From positions 1-64,000 of the forward strand of contig NZ_CADIKH010000023.1 in the NCBI RefSeq assembly GCF_902859855.1: a DNA stretch of 64,000 nucleotides, written 5' to 3'. The position numbers were made by a program, and so were the translations under genes. The notes below the pieces were generated by a model. That model saw only the letters and a list, made by a program, of their open reading frames with translations, had not been told where the DNA came from and searched no databases. The DNA comes from Paraburkholderia humisilvae. Its GTDB lineage: Bacteria > Pseudomonadota > Gammaproteobacteria > Burkholderiales > Burkholderiaceae. This document shows positions 24,973-34,373 of this stretch, piece after piece; the stretch's first letter is position 1, and each line of letters begins with the position of its first letter.

Positions 24973-26838
24973 TCATGCTACTGGGCTGGGTTCGGCATCG
25001 GCGTTCGACGAGCCGTCGGGTCCTTGCCCATCGTGGGGCGGCTGCCCGGTGGCCTTGGCCATTTCCTGCTCATGTTTCATCAGGTTCAGACCCGTATGGA
25101 CGAGCGCGACATGCGAAAACCCTTGCGGGAAATTACCGACCAGGCGTCCAGCCACCGGATCGTATTCTTCGGCGAGTAGCCCGACATCGTTAGCGAGGGA
25201 CAGAAGACGCTCGTACATCTCACGCGCTTCTTTCACTCGCCCCAGCAACGCCAGGTTGTCCACGAACCAGAACGAACACGCAAGGAACGTTCCTTCTCCC
25301 GGCGGCAGGCCGTCGTCGAATTGGGTCGTACGATACCGCATTACAAATCCGTCGTGCATCAAATATCGCTCGGTCGCGTCGACTGTGCTCGCAACCCGTG
25401 GGTCCGATGGCGGCAGGAACCCGAGTAGGGGTAACAATAGCACGCTTGCATCGAGTTCGCTGCCCCCATAGATTTGAGTAAATGCCTGCAGTTCGGGGTT
25501 CCAGCTCTTCGTACACACGTCCGCATGAATTCGTGCGCGCATCTCGCGCCAGTGATCGAGCGGCCCCGGCAGGTCGAACTGCTCGGCTGACTTGATCGCG
25601 CGGTCGTAGGCGACCCACGCCATCACCTTGGAGAACGTGAAATGCTGGCGCCCGCCGCGCGTCTCCCAGATACCTTCGTCAGGCTCTTCCCAGATCGTCT
25701 CGAGGTGCGCGAGCATCGCACGCTGAACGTTCCACGAGGTTTCGTCGGCCTGTAGCCCGCCGACCCGCGCGAGATGCAGCGCGTTCATCACTTCGCCATA
25801 TACGTCGAGCTGCAGTTGCCCGACCGCGTTATTGCCGATGCGTACCGGTTTCGCGCCCTGGTAGCCCGGCAGCCATTCGATTTCGAATTCCGGCAGACGC
25901 CGCTCGCCGGCGAGACCGTACATGATCTGCACCTGGTCGGGGGCGCCGGCCATCACGCGGCCCAGCCATGTGCGCCACGCCCGCGCTTCGTCGTAATAGC
26001 CGCCGCGCATCATCGCGAGCAGCGTGATGGTCGCGTCGCGCAGCCAGACGTAGCGGTAGTCCCAGTTGCGTGTGCCGCCGAGCTGCTCGGGCAGCGACGT
26101 GGTCGGGGCGGCGACGATGCCGCCGGTGGGCTCGTAGGCGAGCGCTTTCAGCGTGATCAGCGAGCGCTGGATTTCCTTTGCGTAGTGGCCGTTGACGGTG
26201 CTGCGCGACGACCATTCGAGCCAGTGGTTCTCGGTGCGCGCCAGCGCGGTCAACGGGTCGTGCGCCGGCGGAATGCGCAGATGCGACGCCGAGTAGGTGA
26301 GCGAAAACGGCACGCGCTCACCTGCGGAGACCGTGAATTCCGCGACCGTGCGCATATTCTCGCCCTTCAGTTCAACCGGCGTGCGCAACGCGACCGTATC
26401 CGGCCCGACGATCGCCTTGATGCCGCTGTCGTGTAGCAGGCGGCTCACCCACGGAATCGAGAAGCCGTAGTCAAAGCGCAGCACGAGCTCCATCTGCATC
26501 TTCACCGTGCCGCGTTTGCCGACCACGATGCGGATCAGTTCGGACCAGCCGTTGCCAGGCGGCATGAAGTCGATCACGGTGACCGCGCCATCCGGCGTTT
26601 CGTAGTCGGTTTCGAGGATCAGCGTCTCGCCGCGATAACGGCGGCGCGTCGATTTGACCGGCTCGCCGTACGGCGCGATCAGCCAGCGTCCGTTGTCCTC
26701 GGTGCCGAGCAACGCGGCGAAGCAGGCGCCCGAATCGAAACGCGGCCAGCAAAGCCAGTCGACCGAGCCATCGCGGGAGATCAGCGCGGCGGTGTGGCCG
26801 TCGCCAACGAGTGCGTAGTCTTCAATGGGTGCGGGCAT
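24973..26838 (-). CDS. Glycoside hydrolase family 15 protein
   Basis: The protein has 621 residues, cytoplasmic (no signal). The N-terminal domain begins PIEDYALVGDGHTAALISRD then GSVDWLCWPRFDSGACFA, the opening shared by bacterial GH15/trehalase-like proteins. The (alpha/alpha)6 catalytic barrel has NWDYRYVWLRDA (about 262-273) and a long helical series through DGLPPGEGTFLACSFWFVDN. Family members cleave alpha-glucosidic bonds in trehalose, maltodextrin or isomaltose. The exact substrate cannot be told from sequence. It lies alone, 194 bp upstream of phaZ on the same strand. Confidence 0.88.
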   Translation of the reverse strand: MPAPIEDYALVGDGHTAALISRDGSVDWLCWPRFDSGACFAALLGTEDNGRWLIAPYGEPVKSTRRRYRGETLILETDYETPDGAVTVIDFMPPGNGWSELIRIVVGKRGTVKMQMELVLRFDYGFSIPWVSRLLHDSGIKAIVGPDTVALRTPVELKGENMRTVAEFTVSAGERVPFSLTYSASHLRIPPAHDPLTALARTENHWLEWSSRSTVNGHYAKEIQRSLITLKALAYEPTGGIVAAPTTSLPEQLGGTRNWDYRYVWLRDATITLLAMMRGGYYDEARAWRTWLGRVMAGAPDQVQIMYGLAGERRLPEFEIEWLPGYQGAKPVRIGNNAVGQLQLDVYGEVMNALHLARVGGLQADETSWNVQRAMLAHLETIWEEPDEGIWETRGGRQHFTFSKVMAWVAYDRAIKSAEQFDLPGPLDHWREMRARIHADVCTKSWNPELQAFTQIYGGSELDASVLLLPLLGFLPPSDPRVASTVDATERYLMHDGFVMRYRTTQFDDGLPPGEGTFLACSFWFVDNLALLGRVKEAREMYERLLSLANDVGLLAEEYDPVAGRLVGNFPQGFSHVALVHTGLNLMKHEQEMAKATGQPPHDGQGPDGSSNADAEPSPVA

Positions 26839-26979
26839 AAGCTTGACGTTCGATCAAATGATCGTATAGAGCGATGGGTAAGAAGTGCGCATTATGCGAA
26901 TGCGCAGGTTCATTAAACGCTGATTTTACCGAAACGGCGTGATACATCTTGATGTAACGCAAAAAGGAGAAATTGAGTA

Positions 26980-27009
26980 TTGGCAGGCCTCATTTTCGCT
27001 GCCTACAAT
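26980..27009 (+). promoter_or_regulatory. Sigma-70 promoter for the 81-residue hypothetical gene
   Basis: TTGGCA (26980-26985), 18-base spacer, TACAAT (27004-27009), about 100 bases before the start. Confidence 0.5.
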
Positions 27010-27112
27010 CGGACTTCCGGATATCTCACGTGACCGGCAGCGCGGTTTACCGCTTGTGTCTCCGACTTCGCTGCCGCATTGCGCCCAAGGTGCAGTTTCG
27101 AGGATGAAAGCC

Positions 27113-27358
27113 ATGCTGAACCCGTCGAAATCAGATTGCATCACCATTCTTTCCGCCGCCAGCGAACTGCCTGACGGAAAACTGCTGTCTCTCGATTGCC
27201 GTTCACTCGGCCTGTCTCGCAATGGAATGGACACCGCCGCCCGGTTCCTGATCGAGCGCGCGTGTTTCAAGCGTTATAGCGAAGGCGATGGTCATTATGC
27301 CGTCGGCAGCCTGTCGCTGCAGGGCCGTTTGCGTCTGGACCAACTGGCCAACGGTTGA
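27113..27358 (+). CDS. Small conserved-looking hypothetical protein
   Basis: The protein has 81 residues (MLNPSKSDCITILSAASELP onward), soluble, with no recognised domain. It has a short beta/alpha pattern (GKLLSLDCRSLGLSRNGMDT, then AARFLIERACFKRYSEGD). I prefer ATG 27113, 8 bases after GAGGA; ATG 27104 overlaps that ribosome site. A good sigma-70 promoter sits about 100 bases upstream. It is divergent from the GH15 gene. The 249 bp that follow contain nothing I can identify. Confidence 0.6.
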   Translation: MLNPSKSDCITILSAASELPDGKLLSLDCRSLGLSRNGMDTAARFLIERACFKRYSEGDGHYAVGSLSLQGRLRLDQLANG

Positions 27359-27607
27359 GCGCATTCAAGGCTTGGATCGAGCGCGAATGATTGGGTGTGC
27401 GGCAAGCGCGTTTGGCACGCGTGGCAAGCACGCTAGTCACAAAAAGCGCGTGTCAGGCACGTCAAGCGACCCGGTTGTGCCGCGATGTGCGGCCGGGGCC
27501 GGTGCAATCGCATGTTCATGCTGCGCCGGTCCATCGCTATTCGAAGTGACACCTCACCTGTCGCCTGGGCGGGCAGCGCGGCCCATCCAGGCGGCACGCG
27601 TGCTGGC

Positions 27608-27748
27608 TTACTTCACGCCTATCAAGCCGATGATGCCGATAATGATCAGGTACAGCGCGACAATGTAGTTGAGCAGGCGCGGCATGACCAGGATCAGAAT
27701 GCCGGCGATCAACGAAACGAGCGGGCCGAGACTGAGTGTGACGTTCAT
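27608..27748 (-). CDS. DUF3096 mini membrane protein
   Basis: The protein has 46 residues with the opening MNVTLSLGPLVSLIAGILIL, then VMPRLLNYIVALYLIIIG and IIGLIGVK. Two short hydrophobic segments flank the PRLLNY turn, the typical DUF3096 pattern. A ribosome site CGGAGT lies 7 bases before the ATG (27746-27748). Function unknown; members are tiny inner-membrane proteins. It was found by reading the strand directly, as it is shorter than most ORF cut-offs. Confidence 0.8.
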   Translation of the reverse strand: MNVTLSLGPLVSLIAGILILVMPRLLNYIVALYLIIIGIIGLIGVK

Positions 27749-28038
27749 GAAGACTCCGTAGTTTGAGTTAGCCAGATTGAGCCTCGAAAGGCCGCTAGTG
27801 TCACCGCGCGATGCGTTGCCGACGCGCTGCCGGCATCGGAGCCGACCTGGTCCGGCCGGGCCGAGCTGCGCGTGACTGGGCGATCCGCTGCGACGCTTCT
27901 ATACTTGCCCGTACAACCCACTACACCGACGCACTACACCGCGACATCTCCGGCACGCCCGCCAACGATCCGCCTCGGAGCGGACGGCAGACCAGCGACA
28001 CCGCAACAACCAGATAAACCGATGTCAAGGAGATTCTC

Positions 28039-29328
28039 ATGCATCGCGACAACCGGACGGCGGCCTGCGCCGTGCCGCTGTTTCCGTTCCTCCTTATGCT
28101 TGTGTTTGCGCTGATGCGTTCATTTCGCTTCCCACGTTCGACAGCCTCGATCATAAAAGGTCTTGCACTCATGGTCTCGATCATTGCCACGTCCGCGTCC
28201 GCACAACGGACGGCCACGCCGCCCGCCGACGGCGTCTACGACCTGCTGGTCGGCACCTACACCGGGCCGAAGAGCGAAGGCATCGATGTCTATCGCTTCG
28301 ACACGAAGACCGGCGCGGCGACGCGCGTATCCGGCGCGCAGACCGTCAATCCGTCGTATCTCGTGGCGAGCCGCGACGGTCGCTTCGTGTACGCGGTCAA
28401 CGAACTGCCGGGCGACAACGGGCCGGCCACGCAGCGCGGCGGGATCAGTGCGTTCGCCTTTGATGCGACGAGCGGGCAATTGACGTTCCTGAACAAGGTG
28501 TCGTCCGACGGCAACGACCCTTGCTACCTGAGTCTCTCGCCGGATGGCCGTTATCTGACGACCGCGAACTATTCGGTTGCGGCCGATCCGGGCGGCAGTT
28601 TCGCGGTATTTCCGCTTGAAGCCGATGGCAAGCTCGGTACCGCGGTGCTGAGCGTGCATCATGAAGGCGGTGGTCCGGTGAAAGGTCGGCAGGACAACGC
28701 GCACGTGCATTCGACGGTGTTTTCGCCGGATGGCCAGTACCTGTTCGCGCAGGATCTCGGCGCCGACAAGCTGTTCGTCTATCGCTATACGCCCGATGGC
28801 AGCCGCGGCTTGTTCGGCCCGACTGAACGTCGGTACGTTGAGATGGAGGCGGGCTCGGGTCCGCGTCACCTCGTGTTCGCGCCGGATGGCAAGCATGCAT
28901 ACCTGACCAGCGAACTGGCCGCGACCGTCACCGTGTTTCGTTACAGCGACGGCAATCTCACGCCGATTCAGACCCTGCCGATGACAAAGCCTGGCTTCAA
29001 CGGGCAAGTCGCGGCGGCGGCGATTCACGTGTCGCCTGACGGGCGCTTCGTGTACGCGAGCAATCGCGGCGATGCGAACGAGATCGTGGTCTATGCGGTC
29101 GATCCGGCGAACGGCCATCTGCATGAAGTCGGACGCCAGTCGAGCCTCGGCCAGGCGCCGCGTGAATTTTCGATCGATCCGACCGGTCACTGGCTGATTG
29201 TCGGCAATCAGAACAGCGATACCGCGTATGTGTTTCGGCGCGATGTGCAAAGCGGGCTGCTCGACGCGAATCCGACGCGGCTCGATATCGGCGCACCGGT
29301 CGATTTCGTCTGGGTGTCGCCATCCTGA
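28039..29328 (+). CDS. Lactonase-family (6-phosphogluconolactonase-like) exported beta-propeller protein
   Basis: The protein has 429 residues. AAGGAG precedes ATG 28039 by 6 bases. The N-terminus is hydrophobic (a long signal or anchor ending ATSASA, about 55). The rest is a seven-bladed propeller of the Lactonase family with blade motifs YDLLVGTYTGPKSEGIDVYR, PSYLVASRDGRFVYAVNE, PCYLSLSPDGRYLTTANYS and PRHLVFAPDGKHAYLTSEL. Cytoplasmic Pgl opens 6-phosphogluconolactone; with a signal peptide this protein probably acts on another lactone in the periplasm. It might fit with the periplasmic dehydrogenase at 7805-11672, which is only a thought. Confidence 0.85.
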   Translation: MHRDNRTAACAVPLFPFLLMLVFALMRSFRFPRSTASIIKGLALMVSIIATSASAQRTATPPADGVYDLLVGTYTGPKSEGIDVYRFDTKTGAATRVSGAQTVNPSYLVASRDGRFVYAVNELPGDNGPATQRGGISAFAFDATSGQLTFLNKVSSDGNDPCYLSLSPDGRYLTTANYSVAADPGGSFAVFPLEADGKLGTAVLSVHHEGGGPVKGRQDNAHVHSTVFSPDGQYLFAQDLGADKLFVYRYTPDGSRGLFGPTERRYVEMEAGSGPRHLVFAPDGKHAYLTSELAATVTVFRYSDGNLTPIQTLPMTKPGFNGQVAAAAIHVSPDGRFVYASNRGDANEIVVYAVDPANGHLHEVGRQSSLGQAPREFSIDPTGHWLIVGNQNSDTAYVFRRDVQSGLLDANPTRLDIGAPVDFVWVSPS

Positions 29329-29337
29329 ACGCGGTAA

Positions 29338-29368
29338 GCCGCAGCGTGACCTAACCGGTCGCTGCGGC
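29338..29368. terminator. Hairpin between the convergent lactonase and ftsK genes
   Basis: GCCGCAGCG (29338-29346), 13-base loop, CGCTGCGGC (29360-29368). There is no T-run, so its strength as a terminator is uncertain. Confidence 0.4.
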
Positions 29369-29393
29369 ACCGGCACATCGCGCGGGCGACCGC

Positions 29394-32300
29394 TCACTCC
29401 GGGGCCGGTCCCGGTGCGAGCACTTCGCGACTGCCGTTGATGCCCATCGACGACACGAGCCCGGCCGCTTCCATCTGTTCGACGAGCCGCGCCGCGCGGT
29501 TGTAGCCGATGCGCAGCTGCCGTTGCACCGCGGAGATCGATGCGCGCCGTGTGCGCACAACGAACGCGACCGCTTCGTCATAAAGCGGGTCCGCCTCCGC
29601 ATCCGGCGCATCGCCGAACAGGTCCTGCGGCGCGCCTTCGGTGGCGGGTCCGTCAAGGATGCCTTCTTCGTATTGCGGTTCGCCGAACTGTTTCAGATGC
29701 TCGACCACGCGATGCACCTCTTCGTCGGCGACGAATGCGCCGTGTACCCGCTGCGGATACCCGGTGCCGGGCGGCAGGAACAGCATGTCGCCCTGGCCGA
29801 GCAGCGATTCGGCGCCCATCTGATCGAGAATGGTGCGCGAGTCGATCTTCGACGACACCTGGAACGCGACGCGCGTTGGAATGTTCGCCTTGATCAGGCC
29901 GGTGATCACATCGACCGACGGCCGCTGCGTCGCGAGTATCAGGTGAATGCCCGCGGCGCGCGCCTTTTGCGCGAGGCGCGCGATGAGCTCTTCGATTTTC
30001 TTGCCGGTCACCATCATCAGGTCCGCGAGTTCGTCGATCACGACGACGATCAGCGGTAGCGGCGACAGCGGCTCGGGGTCGTCCGGCGTCAGCGAGAACG
30101 GGTTGCCGATCTTTTTCTCGTGCGCCTGCGCGTCGCGAATCTTCTGGTTGAAGCCGGCCAGATTGCGCACGCCGACCGCCGACATCAGCCGGTAGCGCTT
30201 TTCCATTTCGCCGACGCACCAGGTGAGCGCGTTCGCGGCGAGCTTCATATCGGTGACCACCGGTGCGAGCAGATGCGGAATGCCCTCGTAGACCGACAAC
30301 TCGAGCATCTTCGGGTCGATCATGATGAGCCGCACGTCCTCGGGCGTCGCCTTGTAAAGCAGCGACACGATCATCGCGTTGATCGCGACCGACTTGCCCG
30401 AACCGGTCGTGCCCGCAACCAGCATGTGCGGCGCCTTGGCCAGATCGGTGACGACCGGATGGCCGGTGATGTCCTTGCCCATCGCGATCGTCAGCTTCGA
30501 CGCGGAGTGCTGATAGACGTCGGCTTCGAGGATCTCGGAGAGGCTGATCATCTGACGCTTCGCGTTCGGCAGTTCGAGGCCCATGCAGGTCTTGCCGGGA
30601 ATGGTCTCCACCACGCGGATCGATGTGAGGCCCAGTCCGCGCGACAGGTCCTTCATCAGACCGACGATCTGGCTGCCGCGCACGCCCAGTGCCGGCTCGA
30701 CTTCGAAACGCGTGATCACCGGGCCGGCCGACGCGCCGACGACCGTCACGGGCACCTTGAATTCCTGCAGGCGCTGCTCGATCAGTTGGCCAGTCTCGGC
30801 GAGCTTTTCGTCGGAGATCGGCTCGACTTCAGTGCGCGCGCGCGCGAGCAACGCGAGGCCCGGCAGTTCGATGTGCGACGCGGCGGGTGCGTGAAACTCG
30901 AAGTTGGTCGGCGCGTGGCCGCGCACCGGCACGCGGGCGGACGACGGCGCGAGCGGGGAGTCGGCGGGGTCGCTGTCGTCAGAAGAGTTGGCCTTTGTGG
31001 CGGCGTCCGGGTTGGCGTCCGGGTTGGCGTCTGTCAAGCCGGCGAAGTCGCTGGCGGGCTCGTTGCGAGGCGCAGCCTCGTGGTGAGGAAGCGCGGCATG
31101 CGATGTCGTGTGCGCGGCCGGGTGGGTTGCTTGCGCGCCTGGTGCAACGGGCGCACCAGGCGTACCAGGGAAAAGAACCACGTTAGACGGCGCGGCGATG
31201 GACGGTCCCGATGTCTGCGTCCGTGCCGCTGGCGCTGTCGCCGCCGACGATTCCGCGGCCACCGATGCGAGCGGCTGCGTCATGTGCGTCGTTACCACGT
31301 GCAGTTGCGGCGTGCCATGGCGTGCGCCTTGTACATCGAGCGCGACAGCGGCGACCGTCGAAAGCTGATGCGGCGCTAGCGACGAACCGGTGCGCAGTGC
31401 AGTGGCGGCATCTTCGATCGCCTCCCACGGCGCAGGCGCGGCGTGTGTCGTTGGTACGACGTCGACAGGGCAGGGCGTCGTGTGCGCACCCGACGACGTA
31501 TCGGTGGTGGCGCACGCAACAGGATCGGCCGTCATGCGGGAGCCGTTTGCCAGATTCCCGGAACCGCGCGCCTCGCTCGCGTGCGATCGCATGGCGTCGA
31601 TCCGTTCGAGCTCTTGTGGCGCAGGCGGAGTATTCGGCACAGTCGCGTCGTGGTCGGCAGCATTCGATGCTGTGGCTTGCGGCGCATGATCGACTGTCGT
31701 GCTAACGGGGTCGGCGCGCGGTGTCTCACCGGCGGTCGCGGTCGCAGCGGTCTGAATGAGCGGGCCGGGTTGCACGCTCGCGGTCGAGGCTGCAGGCAAC
31801 GAGCGCGTGGCGTCCGCTGCGTGCGGTGCCGGTTCGCTTTGCGTGACGCCCGGCGTGCCGTCCAGACTTTGCGGCGCGCGCGTTTCGATGGGGCGGCCAT
31901 CCGTCGGAGGGTTTCCCGTCGAGCGGCTTTCCGCCGGATCACGCGCGGTTCGCGTGTCGATCGCATGATCTGATGTCGGGGACACGCCACCTGTCGCGGC
32001 GCTATCAGCGCCGTCAGCGCCCGCAGTCTTCGACGGCTCGGCCTGGCTGCGCCGTGCGAGGCTCGCGCCCGCGAGCGTTGTCCATTGCGCGGCGTTCGCC
32101 TCGATGCTGCGCAGCGTTTCGCTCACGCTTGGCGCGGGTTCGATGCGCGCTGCAGTCGGTGTGGGGCGCTTGAAGCCGGTTGCGGGCGGGCGCGCGGCTG
32201 TGCCATCGGTGGGGCTCTGCTGCCGCGGCGTGGATGGCGCAGTTCCATGTGGCGTCTGTGGCGCCGGTGCGGGCGACTGGGCAGGCGACTGCGGCGTTAC

Positions 32301-33302
32301 GGCGGGGCGCGTTGACGGGGTCCCGGCCGGGCGTGACGTCAGTGGAGTCTGACGTTGCGCTGCCATGTTTCGTGAAGGCGCATTGGCCGGATTGTCCGCC
32401 GCATTGCCGTTAGCGGGTCCGGTTCCCGGCATGCCGAACGCTTTCGACGCGTGATGCGTCGCGCCGCCGAGCGCCGCACCGCGGGCCACGTATCCCGGCG
32501 CGCTTTCGGGCGATGGCGCGCGATTGCGCGGCAGCCCCACGTTCGGCTCGCCGCGCAGCGCACCCGCAGGCGCAGTCGGTTCCGCGGGGCGACCATCAGC
32601 GGGGCGCCCAACCGCGGGTCGATCTACTGCGGCGGGGCGGTCAACCGCGCGTCGATCAACCGCGGCGGGGCGACCAACCGCAGGCACCCATCCGGCATTC
32701 GGTTGCGCGGCTCGCCCGTGCGCATGGCTGGCCTTGCCCGCAGCTGTCTCGCCACGTGCCGCGCCCGACGCGTCTTTACCACGCGTCGTCGCGGGCGGCT
32801 GCCACACGGTCGGGCGCGCATATCGTCCATTCGAGCGCGGCGTGATCGGATTCACATGACGTGCGGCGTGCGCGGCCGCTGCCTCTTCATCGGCGCGCCG
32901 GCTGCGCCGTTCGGCGCCGCGCATCCCGGGCAGGCCGAGCCCGAAGGTCGCATTGGCCCACCGGATGGCGCGCGACCAGCGAAAACCGAGCAGCCACGGC
33001 AGACTTAACGCGAAGAGCGCGCCCATCGCAAGCAGTGTGCCGACGCGTCCGAGCAGAGGGTTAAAGCCGTTCGCGAGCGCGTGACCGACAGCGTTGAAGC
33101 CGGCGATGTCGAACAGCGACGCCTCCGCTGTGCAACTCGCGAGCATCACGCAGACGAAGCCGAGCCACAGGCGGATCGTGCCGGGCCCGCGCAGGCCGGC
33201 AGCGCCGGGCAGCGCGGATTTCACGAGACGCCAGAGGAGCGGGAACAGCCAGACAGTCGACCCGCCGAACCAGCCGAAAACTACCGTATGCATGCTAGAC
33301 AT
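29394..33302 (-). CDS. ftsK: FtsK/SpoIIIE DNA translocase with a very long linker
   Basis: The protein has about 1302 residues. The N-terminal membrane part has about 3-4 segments in residues 5-125 (FPLLWRLVKSAL; IRLWLGFVCVMLASC; VGTLLAMGALFALSLPWLLG). A linker of about 690 residues, rich in Ala, Pro, Thr and Arg and with repeats such as AVDRPA, joins it to the motor. Motor motifs are Walker A AGTTGSGKSVAINAM (near 965) and Walker B LIVVVIDELADLMM. The C-terminal gamma winged helix is ISAVQRQLRIGYNRAARLVE. It pumps DNA at the septum and activates XerCD recombination at dif. The start is ATG 33302 (a TTG sits one codon before; ATG 33293 is also possible); no clear ribosome site. Normal FtsK is about 770-1330 residues; the linker here is at the long end. 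Confidence 0.92.
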   Translation of the reverse strand: MSSMHTVVFGWFGGSTVWLFPLLWRLVKSALPGAAGLRGPGTIRLWLGFVCVMLASCTAEASLFDIAGFNAVGHALANGFNPLLGRVGTLLAMGALFALSLPWLLGFRWSRAIRWANATFGLGLPGMRGAERRSRRADEEAAAAHAARHVNPITPRSNGRYARPTVWQPPATTRGKDASGAARGETAAGKASHAHGRAAQPNAGWVPAVGRPAAVDRRAVDRPAAVDRPAVGRPADGRPAEPTAPAGALRGEPNVGLPRNRAPSPESAPGYVARGAALGGATHHASKAFGMPGTGPANGNAADNPANAPSRNMAAQRQTPLTSRPAGTPSTRPAVTPQSPAQSPAPAPQTPHGTAPSTPRQQSPTDGTAARPPATGFKRPTPTAARIEPAPSVSETLRSIEANAAQWTTLAGASLARRSQAEPSKTAGADGADSAATGGVSPTSDHAIDTRTARDPAESRSTGNPPTDGRPIETRAPQSLDGTPGVTQSEPAPHAADATRSLPAASTASVQPGPLIQTAATATAGETPRADPVSTTVDHAPQATASNAADHDATVPNTPPAPQELERIDAMRSHASEARGSGNLANGSRMTADPVACATTDTSSGAHTTPCPVDVVPTTHAAPAPWEAIEDAATALRTGSSLAPHQLSTVAAVALDVQGARHGTPQLHVVTTHMTQPLASVAAESSAATAPAARTQTSGPSIAAPSNVVLFPGTPGAPVAPGAQATHPAAHTTSHAALPHHEAAPRNEPASDFAGLTDANPDANPDAATKANSSDDSDPADSPLAPSSARVPVRGHAPTNFEFHAPAASHIELPGLALLARARTEVEPISDEKLAETGQLIEQRLQEFKVPVTVVGASAGPVITRFEVEPALGVRGSQIVGLMKDLSRGLGLTSIRVVETIPGKTCMGLELPNAKRQMISLSEILEADVYQHSASKLTIAMGKDITGHPVVTDLAKAPHMLVAGTTGSGKSVAINAMIVSLLYKATPEDVRLIMIDPKMLELSVYEGIPHLLAPVVTDMKLAANALTWCVGEMEKRYRLMSAVGVRNLAGFNQKIRDAQAHEKKIGNPFSLTPDDPEPLSPLPLIVVVIDELADLMMVTGKKIEELIARLAQKARAAGIHLILATQRPSVDVITGLIKANIPTRVAFQVSSKIDSRTILDQMGAESLLGQGDMLFLPPGTGYPQRVHGAFVADEEVHRVVEHLKQFGEPQYEEGILDGPATEGAPQDLFGDAPDAEADPLYDEAVAFVVRTRRASISAVQRQLRIGYNRAARLVEQMEAAGLVSSMGINGSREVLAPGPAPE

Positions 33303-33373
33303 CAACGAATGACAGACGCGCCGTAGCGCAACCCGTCGAGTTTAAACTGACGAAGCACTGCGCTTCGAGCGTC

Positions 33374-33402
33374 GTTATAAATTCGCTGTTGCGCGCTTGC
33401 CA
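33374..33402 (-). promoter_or_regulatory. Weak promoter candidate for ftsK
   Basis: On the minus strand TGGCAA, 17-base spacer, TATAAC, about 70 bases before the ftsK start. The -35 is poor. I see nothing else in the 33306-33624 gap. Confidence 0.25.
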
Positions 33403-33624
33403 CCTGCGTGTGCCGGTTGTGTGAGCCCGGTGCGTCGGTTGCGCCGGATTTCTGGCGTGGCACCGGCGCCGTGCGCCCGCGCTTCGCGTTGTTGCAGATG
33501 CGGCCCGCATGGTCGCGAACGAACGCGAACAATCGCGTGTTGCCCGCACGCGGCGCGGTCGGCCGCGCGTGCTGCCACGTGATCCGGCTTGACGACAACC
33601 TGAACACATGCCGTCGCCGCACGG

Positions 33625-34209
33625 TCATTTATCGTTGCGCGCAAACATCAGCGTATCGCCAGTCGTGGTGATCAGCTGCAATTCCTGGGGTGGGCGCATT
33701 TGCACGCCGCTGCGCTCGATGTGCGCGAGCGCGTCGAGATAGGCGTCTTCGATTTCGCCGCCGATTCCGACACAGGCCATCCGTGTGCTCGCCAGCTGTC
33801 CGAAGCTGAGCGTGCCGTTGCGTAGCATGTAGCTGCCCGTGTAGCGGTTACAGCCGGAAAAGCCGCTGGCGCGGCGCTGACCGTTAGCGGTCGATAATGT
33901 CAGCGTGATCGGCTCGCCTGTCACGCCGCCGGCCTGGCTCGCGTCGCCGCCGTGCGGTATGTCGCGCGCCGTGCCGTCCGCGCGGGTCCAGCCGGTCAGC
34001 TGCCAGCTCGTGTTGTCGAGCAGTTGCGTGGCGGCGGGGTTGAACGGATCGGGCAGCGGCGCGTCTGCGGCCGTGTGTTTCGGCATCGCGCATGCGGCCA
34101 GCAACGCCGCGGCCGCGAGCCATGCGGCGACACCGCGCATGCGCGCCGCGCGGCGCTCGCGCGTGAGCAGGAAACATGCGATGCGTCGCGCGGCGGACGT
34201 GAGAACCAT
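33625..34209 (-). CDS. META-domain lipoprotein
   Basis: The protein has 194 residues. The N-terminus is long and basic, followed by a hydrophobic stretch ending in the lipobox LLAACA, so it is likely an outer-membrane lipoprotein; a start at residue 24 (MRGVAAWLAAAALLAAC) would give the more normal signal. The META/HslJ domain follows: LLDNTSWQLTGWTRADG, a core with GFSGCNRYTGSYML and the strand TLSFGQLASTRMACVGIGGE, and a final strand GDTLMFARNDK. META-domain proteins such as HslJ are linked to heat shock and novobiocin resistance; the mechanism is unknown. It is divergent from purT. Confidence 0.85.
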   Translation of the reverse strand: MVLTSAARRIACFLLTRERRAARMRGVAAWLAAAALLAACAMPKHTAADAPLPDPFNPAATQLLDNTSWQLTGWTRADGTARDIPHGGDASQAGGVTGEPITLTLSTANGQRRASGFSGCNRYTGSYMLRNGTLSFGQLASTRMACVGIGGEIEDAYLDALAHIERSGVQMRPPQELQLITTTGDTLMFARNDK

Positions 34210-34373
34210 GGCGTCGTTCCTGTCGAAACTGGAAAAGGCTTAAGGGTAACGTACTACGCGCGCGGCAAGCGAGTGTGATCCTTGCCGCTCTCGCACCGCG
34301 CGGGCGACAGCGGCCGCGCATGTTAACATCGCCGCACCATTCGATCCACCCATTGCACTTCTTCGGAGCTTTC

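Noticed and set aside
26970..27107. A 44-codon TTG-started frame after AAAAAGGAGA that ends ATGA-overlapping the ATG at 27104 (possible leader peptide)
   Set aside because: It would begin upstream of the best promoter -10 (27004-27009), so it would not be in that transcript; no protein-like features.
30120..31379. 419-codon plus-strand frame inside ftsK
   Set aside because: Shadow of the ftsK motor region, which has Walker A and B motifs on the other strand.
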